Below are positions 60,909 to 64,000 of a stretch of DNA of 64,000 nucleotides, in pieces. The notes under the pieces were generated by a model. That model saw nothing but the letters and a program-made list of their open reading frames with translations, did no database searches and was not told the origin of the DNA. The position numbers were made by a program, and so were the translations under genes. Location: assembly GCA_964415295.1 (NCBI GenBank), contig CAYPYN010000004.1:62001-126000 (forward strand), in the 5' to 3' direction. This DNA is from SB21 sp964415295. Its GTDB lineage: Bacteria > CLD3 > SB21. Each line of letters starts with the position of its first letter. Positions within the stretch are counted from its first letter, which is position 1.

Positions 60909-63059
60909 CTATTCGAACTTGTAGTTAATCCGTGTGATTTGTTCCGCCTTGACCCGTACGGTCACTTCATAGAACTTCTTGAATTTGGGATGCGTGAGAC
61001 GGACTTTGTAAAATCCGGGTTTGACCTCTTTTAAATTTGGTGTCGACAAGTCTCCGTCCCTCACGGTGTTCAGAAAAATATCCGCTCCAGGCGGATCAGT
61101 GACCAGTTCCAGAAACCCGTTAGGGGCTGAGAATACGATCGATGCTTCCGTCGTATCGTTTTTGACTACTTTCATATTTTGAAAGCGTTTTTCATTCTTA
61201 TATACTGCTTTCACACGATGAGCGCGCGCCAGAAGTCCGTCAATTTGTAATGGTGTTTTCCCAAGAGAAACATCCTGGTCGTCCATGTAGATTTCCGCAC
61301 CGGAGGGATTAGAGCGTATCCTCAGCGCCCCGTATACCGGTTTTAAGGAATCGGCAAGTTCGATAGCCTCGTCCGCTTTGACGGTCACCGTTCTTATCAG
61401 GTCTTCGTAGCCCTCCGCTTTGACTACTATGTTCTTTTCGCCGACCTCCAGACTGTAATGATTATCCCTACCGATCCTGCCCGCTTTGCGTCCATCCACG
61501 TACAGAGAGGCATCAGCCGGAAAAACTTTCTGAAGAGAAACCGTGCCTCTGAGTTTTTCAAGAGATAGTTCCGCCCGCGCCAGGCGGTTCTTGCTGAGCG
61601 CCACGTCTCTGCGGCGAGGCGCATGGTCCTCTTTGGAAAAGAGAAACGTGTATTTACCGGCCGGAAACATCAAGCTGTCGATCGGTGTATAACCCAGAAA
61701 TTTGCCGTAGCTGGTTTCCACCCGAACCATCGGCGGCGTAGAAGCGACGGAAACATAAGACGTATCACCGCCGGGAGGAATCTCGACCGGAAGTAACTTG
61801 AGGCGCGTATCGATATATTTTGACTCACCTTTTCCGAAGATCACCGCTGTTTCGTAGGGATAGTAATAGTCCCTGGTGATGTAAATATGATGTTCACCTA
61901 CTCCGATGCTGTCCATTTGAAGTACCGGACCGTTCATTTCGATCTTGGTTCCGTCGATCGTCACCGTAGCGTCGGGAACGTTGATCTTAAGGGTCAATGA
62001 GGCCGGACGCTCTTCGCTCAGCGAACGCGCCAAACGGGATTCGTACTCGGATCGGCTGAAGAACAGTACCACACACAGAATGGTTGCCGTAACGGCCCAT
62101 ACGAACGATATAAGAGAAAAGAGCCGGTTACCAAACCAACTGTAATAACGTCCGAGGAAAGACCGAAGGATAATCTCTTCACCGGTCTGCAGGAATAATT
62201 TTGTCTTGGTGAAGGCCACCGTCCGGTTACTACGGATCTGCTTCAGCACCTCTTCCAGCGCACCGATGCTCTGAAATCGGTCGTCCGGACTCTTTGAGAG
62301 CGCTTTCATGATCACATCATTCATGCCGTTGGGAAGCCCCGGATTGACAATGGCCGGCGGAATCGGGCTCTCATTGACCACGCGATATAATATTTCTGTC
62401 AAGTTTTTCCCCGGAAACGGTTTTTCGCCGGTAAGAAATTCGTAGAAAACCGTTCCAAGAGAGAATACGTCCGTCCGGTGATCGACCGATTTTCCCGTGA
62501 TTTGTTCCGGAGACATGTAGCCCGGAGTTCCGAGGATGGTACCCAGGACGGTCGTTGAGGTCGCAACCGCCTTGGCGATTCCGAAATCCGTTATCTTCGC
62601 TTTCCCGTCTTGAGTAATGATGATATTGCCGGGTTTGATATCCCTGTGAACGATCCCGTTTTTGTGCGCATAGTTGAGGCCTTCACAGATCTGGATGATG
62701 ATGTCCATCTTTTGCACGGGTGTGTATTCGATGGACTTTTCGATGATCTCTTCCAGAGTCTTGCCGTCGACGAATTCCATGGCTATGTACGATTGGTCGC
62801 CGTCTTCTTCCGCATCGTAGATCGCCACAATGTTGGGATGCATCAACTTGCCGGCCAGCTTGGCTTCGTAGATGAACCGCTCTCTGAATTGTTTGGCCTG
62901 TTCGTCGTTCAATCCGGAATGGATATTCAGCGCCTTGATCGCAACGGTGCGGTCAATGCGCGGATCCACGGCTCGGTACACGATAGCCATAGCGCCTTGT
63001 CCAAGCACTTCTTCGATCCGGTAACGTCCCAGTTTTTCGATCTTGATTTCCGAAGCCAT
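60909..63059 (-). CDS. Membrane serine/threonine protein kinase with extracytoplasmic PEGA repeats
   Basis: 716 residues. The Pkn2-type kinase domain (~11-270) has GQGAMAIVYRA, the catalytic Lys in TVAIKAL, HRDIKPGNIIIT and KITDFGIAKA. A membrane helix lies at ~318-338, followed by about five PEGA-type beta repeats (e.g. LRIRSNPSGAEIYMDDQDV and LVTDPPGADIFLNTVRDG). PEGA domains replace the PASTA domains of actinobacterial/Firmicutes kinases and are thought to bind surface polymers. It lies 4 bases after cmk and starts an envelope-gene run, so it may sense wall or envelope state. Confidence 0.92.
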   Translation of the reverse strand: MASEIKIEKLGRYRIEEVLGQGAMAIVYRAVDPRIDRTVAIKALNIHSGLNDEQAKQFRERFIYEAKLAGKLMHPNIVAIYDAEEDGDQSYIAMEFVDGKTLEEIIEKSIEYTPVQKMDIIIQICEGLNYAHKNGIVHRDIKPGNIIITQDGKAKITDFGIAKAVATSTTVLGTILGTPGYMSPEQITGKSVDHRTDVFSLGTVFYEFLTGEKPFPGKNLTEILYRVVNESPIPPAIVNPGLPNGMNDVIMKALSKSPDDRFQSIGALEEVLKQIRSNRTVAFTKTKLFLQTGEEIILRSFLGRYYSWFGNRLFSLISFVWAVTATILCVVLFFSRSEYESRLARSLSEERPASLTLKINVPDATVTIDGTKIEMNGPVLQMDSIGVGEHHIYITRDYYYPYETAVIFGKGESKYIDTRLKLLPVEIPPGGDTSYVSVASTPPMVRVETSYGKFLGYTPIDSLMFPAGKYTFLFSKEDHAPRRRDVALSKNRLARAELSLEKLRGTVSLQKVFPADASLYVDGRKAGRIGRDNHYSLEVGEKNIVVKAEGYEDLIRTVTVKADEAIELADSLKPVYGALRIRSNPSGAEIYMDDQDVSLGKTPLQIDGLLARAHRVKAVYKNEKRFQNMKVVKNDTTEASIVFSAPNGFLELVTDPPGADIFLNTVRDGDLSTPNLKEVKPGFYKVRLTHPKFKKFYEVTVRVKAEQITRINYKFE

Positions 63060-63063
63060 CAGT

Positions 63064-63732
63064 TTATCCTTGTATTAGCCTCATGAGATATTCGACCTGC
63101 TCATCCACGGTCATGCCGGAATTGTCAACCTCGACCGCATCCGCCGGTTTGATCAATGGACTCTCGCTTCGGTTGGCGTCCAACGCATCCCTGGTCCTGA
63201 TCTCTTCGACCATCTTGTCCAGATTGATACGGACGCCGCTCGCTTCCAGTTCTTTAAGTCTTCGGAGTGCGCGCGTTTGTATATCGGCCGTAAGAAAGAA
63301 CTTTTTTTCAGCGTCCGGAAAGATAACGGTACCCGCATCCCTGCCGTCGATGACATAGCCTCCGGCCATTCCGATCGCACGCTGCTGTTCCACCAAAAAA
63401 AGCCTGACTTTACGAATACTTGAAATAGCGCTCACCGTTTTTGTGACCTCCGGGGCGCGTATCGCTTCCGAGACATCCTCATCGTTGAGATAGGTCTTCT
63501 GAACGCCGCTTTCGTGCCTGATATCGATTCGGATCTTCGGGAGCAATGCGGCCACCAGGTCCTCACGAATCGGATCAATGCCGTTCCTGATAGCCATGAG
63601 TGTTATGGCTCTGTACATGGCTCCTGTGTCCAGATATGTATAACCCAGTCGTTGAGCAAGTTGCTTGGCTGTGGTGCTCTTACCGGAGCCGGCGGGTCCA
63701 TCGATGGTTATAATAGGTTTTCGTGCAGACAT
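63064..63732 (-). CDS. cmk: Cytidylate kinase
   Basis: 222 residues. P-loop IDGPAGSGKSTTAKQLA, then GYTYLDTGAMYRAITL, IDGRDAGTVIFPDA and the LID segment RTRDALDANRSESPL with catalytic Arg/Asp. It phosphorylates CMP and dCMP for nucleotide and lipid synthesis. It lies 4 bases from rluB and from the kinase gene, so the three are cotranscribed. Confidence 0.97.
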   Translation of the reverse strand: MSARKPIITIDGPAGSGKSTTAKQLAQRLGYTYLDTGAMYRAITLMAIRNGIDPIREDLVAALLPKIRIDIRHESGVQKTYLNDEDVSEAIRAPEVTKTVSAISSIRKVRLFLVEQQRAIGMAGGYVIDGRDAGTVIFPDAEKKFFLTADIQTRALRRLKELEASGVRINLDKMVEEIRTRDALDANRSESPLIKPADAVEVDNSGMTVDEQVEYLMRLIQG

Positions 63733-63736
63733 GTTT

Positions 63737-64000
63737 TCAGGCTAAGCCTACCGCTTTCTTGAGCGCTTCAATTTCAGGATGACGCAAATGGCGCCACTGG
63801 CCGTACTTAAGTTTAGCGAGACGCAGGGGGCCGTACTGCGTGCGGTGGAGCTCACGGACTTTGAATCCAAGTTTTCGAAACATCCTTTTGACCTGCTTGT
63901 TTTTGCCTTCGTGGATAGAGATCTGAACCACCTCTTTGCCCAACTTCACCGCTTTGCAGGGCGCCGTCTTGCCGTCAAAAAGCTCCACGCCTTTACGCAA
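63737..64000 (-). CDS. rluB: rRNA pseudouridine synthase RluB-like, 5' truncated by the window edge
   Basis: The last 87 residues only; the gene continues past the right edge. GKNKQVKRMFRKLGFKVREL and RTQYGPLRLAKLKYGQWRHL are the C-terminal core of the RsuA/RluB/E/F family, which isomerises uridine in rRNA. RluB next to cmk is a common bacterial arrangement, which favours RluB over RsuA. Confidence 0.85.
   Translation of the reverse strand: MRKGVELFDGKTAPCKAVKLGKEVVQISIHEGKNKQVKRMFRKLGFKVRELHRTQYGPLRLAKLKYGQWRHLRHPEIEALKKAVGLA

Noticed and set aside
1..64000. CRISPR array, insertion sequence, integrase or prophage
   Set aside because: I saw no regularly spaced repeats, no transposase or integrase motifs and no phage structural genes in any part of the window.

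Overview
The window is bacterial, densely coded, with about 54 protein genes and no rRNA, tRNA, insertion sequence, prophage or CRISPR that I can see. The gene content suggests a Gram-negative member of the FCB group (Bacteroidota/Ignavibacteria/Calditrichota/KSB1-like). Signs of this are large one-piece sensor kinases with Reg_prop/Y_Y_Y sensor halves, an MXAN_6640-type secreted metalloprotease with a FlgD-like C-terminal tail, several outer-membrane barrels ending in Phe, lipoproteins, a bifunctional phosphoglucose/phosphomannose isomerase and a membrane PEGA-domain Ser/Thr kinase. The exact phylum cannot be fixed from the sequence alone.

Region by region. 1-3.5 kb: the end of a secreted metalloprotease, facing pyruvate kinase and a TPR lipoprotein. 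3.6-7.2 kb (minus): a four-gene redox operon with two paralogous di-haem cytochrome lipoproteins, an outer-membrane porin-like barrel and a type-1-copper cupredoxin. 7.4-8.8 kb: a small secreted protein and 3-hydroxybutyryl-CoA dehydrogenase. 8.9-24.4 kb: a signalling island. It holds a lone receiver, a Reg_prop histidine kinase translationally coupled to NfeD and a slipin, then (minus) a GAF hybrid kinase, a Reg_prop hybrid kinase and a lone receiver, and finally a membrane class III adenylate cyclase. 24.5-29.6 kb: cytochrome c maturation genes (ccmF, ccmH, a CcmI-like zinc-ribbon protein, an exported/membrane protein of unknown function, ccmA), followed by a sugar-phosphate isomerase. 30.7-36 kb: a very large outer-membrane protein with an NHL propeller protein, and a cyclophilin lipoprotein. 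36-43 kb: a run of small, mostly single-domain accessory genes. 43-64 kb: one long minus-strand run of housekeeping and envelope genes (EF-hand membrane protein, L-serine dehydratase, miaA, mutL, methyltransferase, TSUP transporter, S41 and M23 peptidases, membrane metallopeptidase, PEGA kinase, cmk, rluB).

The most interesting thread is regulatory. Three palindromes with the CRP/FNR-family core TGA-N6-TCA lie in the promoter regions of the di-haem cytochrome operon, the kinase-NfeD-slipin operon and the ccm operon. Measured against a plausible -10 box, they sit at -61.5, -41.5 and -41.5, the textbook positions for class I and class II activation by this family. The two class II sites are 13/14 identical. 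A membrane adenylate cyclase gene lies directly upstream of the ccm operon. Together this suggests a cAMP- or redox-controlled regulon coupling envelope signalling to c-type cytochrome production. In the ccm operon, two neighbouring proteins share a CcmI-like helical hairpin, one attached to a zinc ribbon and the other to an exported domain, which may be an undescribed way of splitting CcmI.
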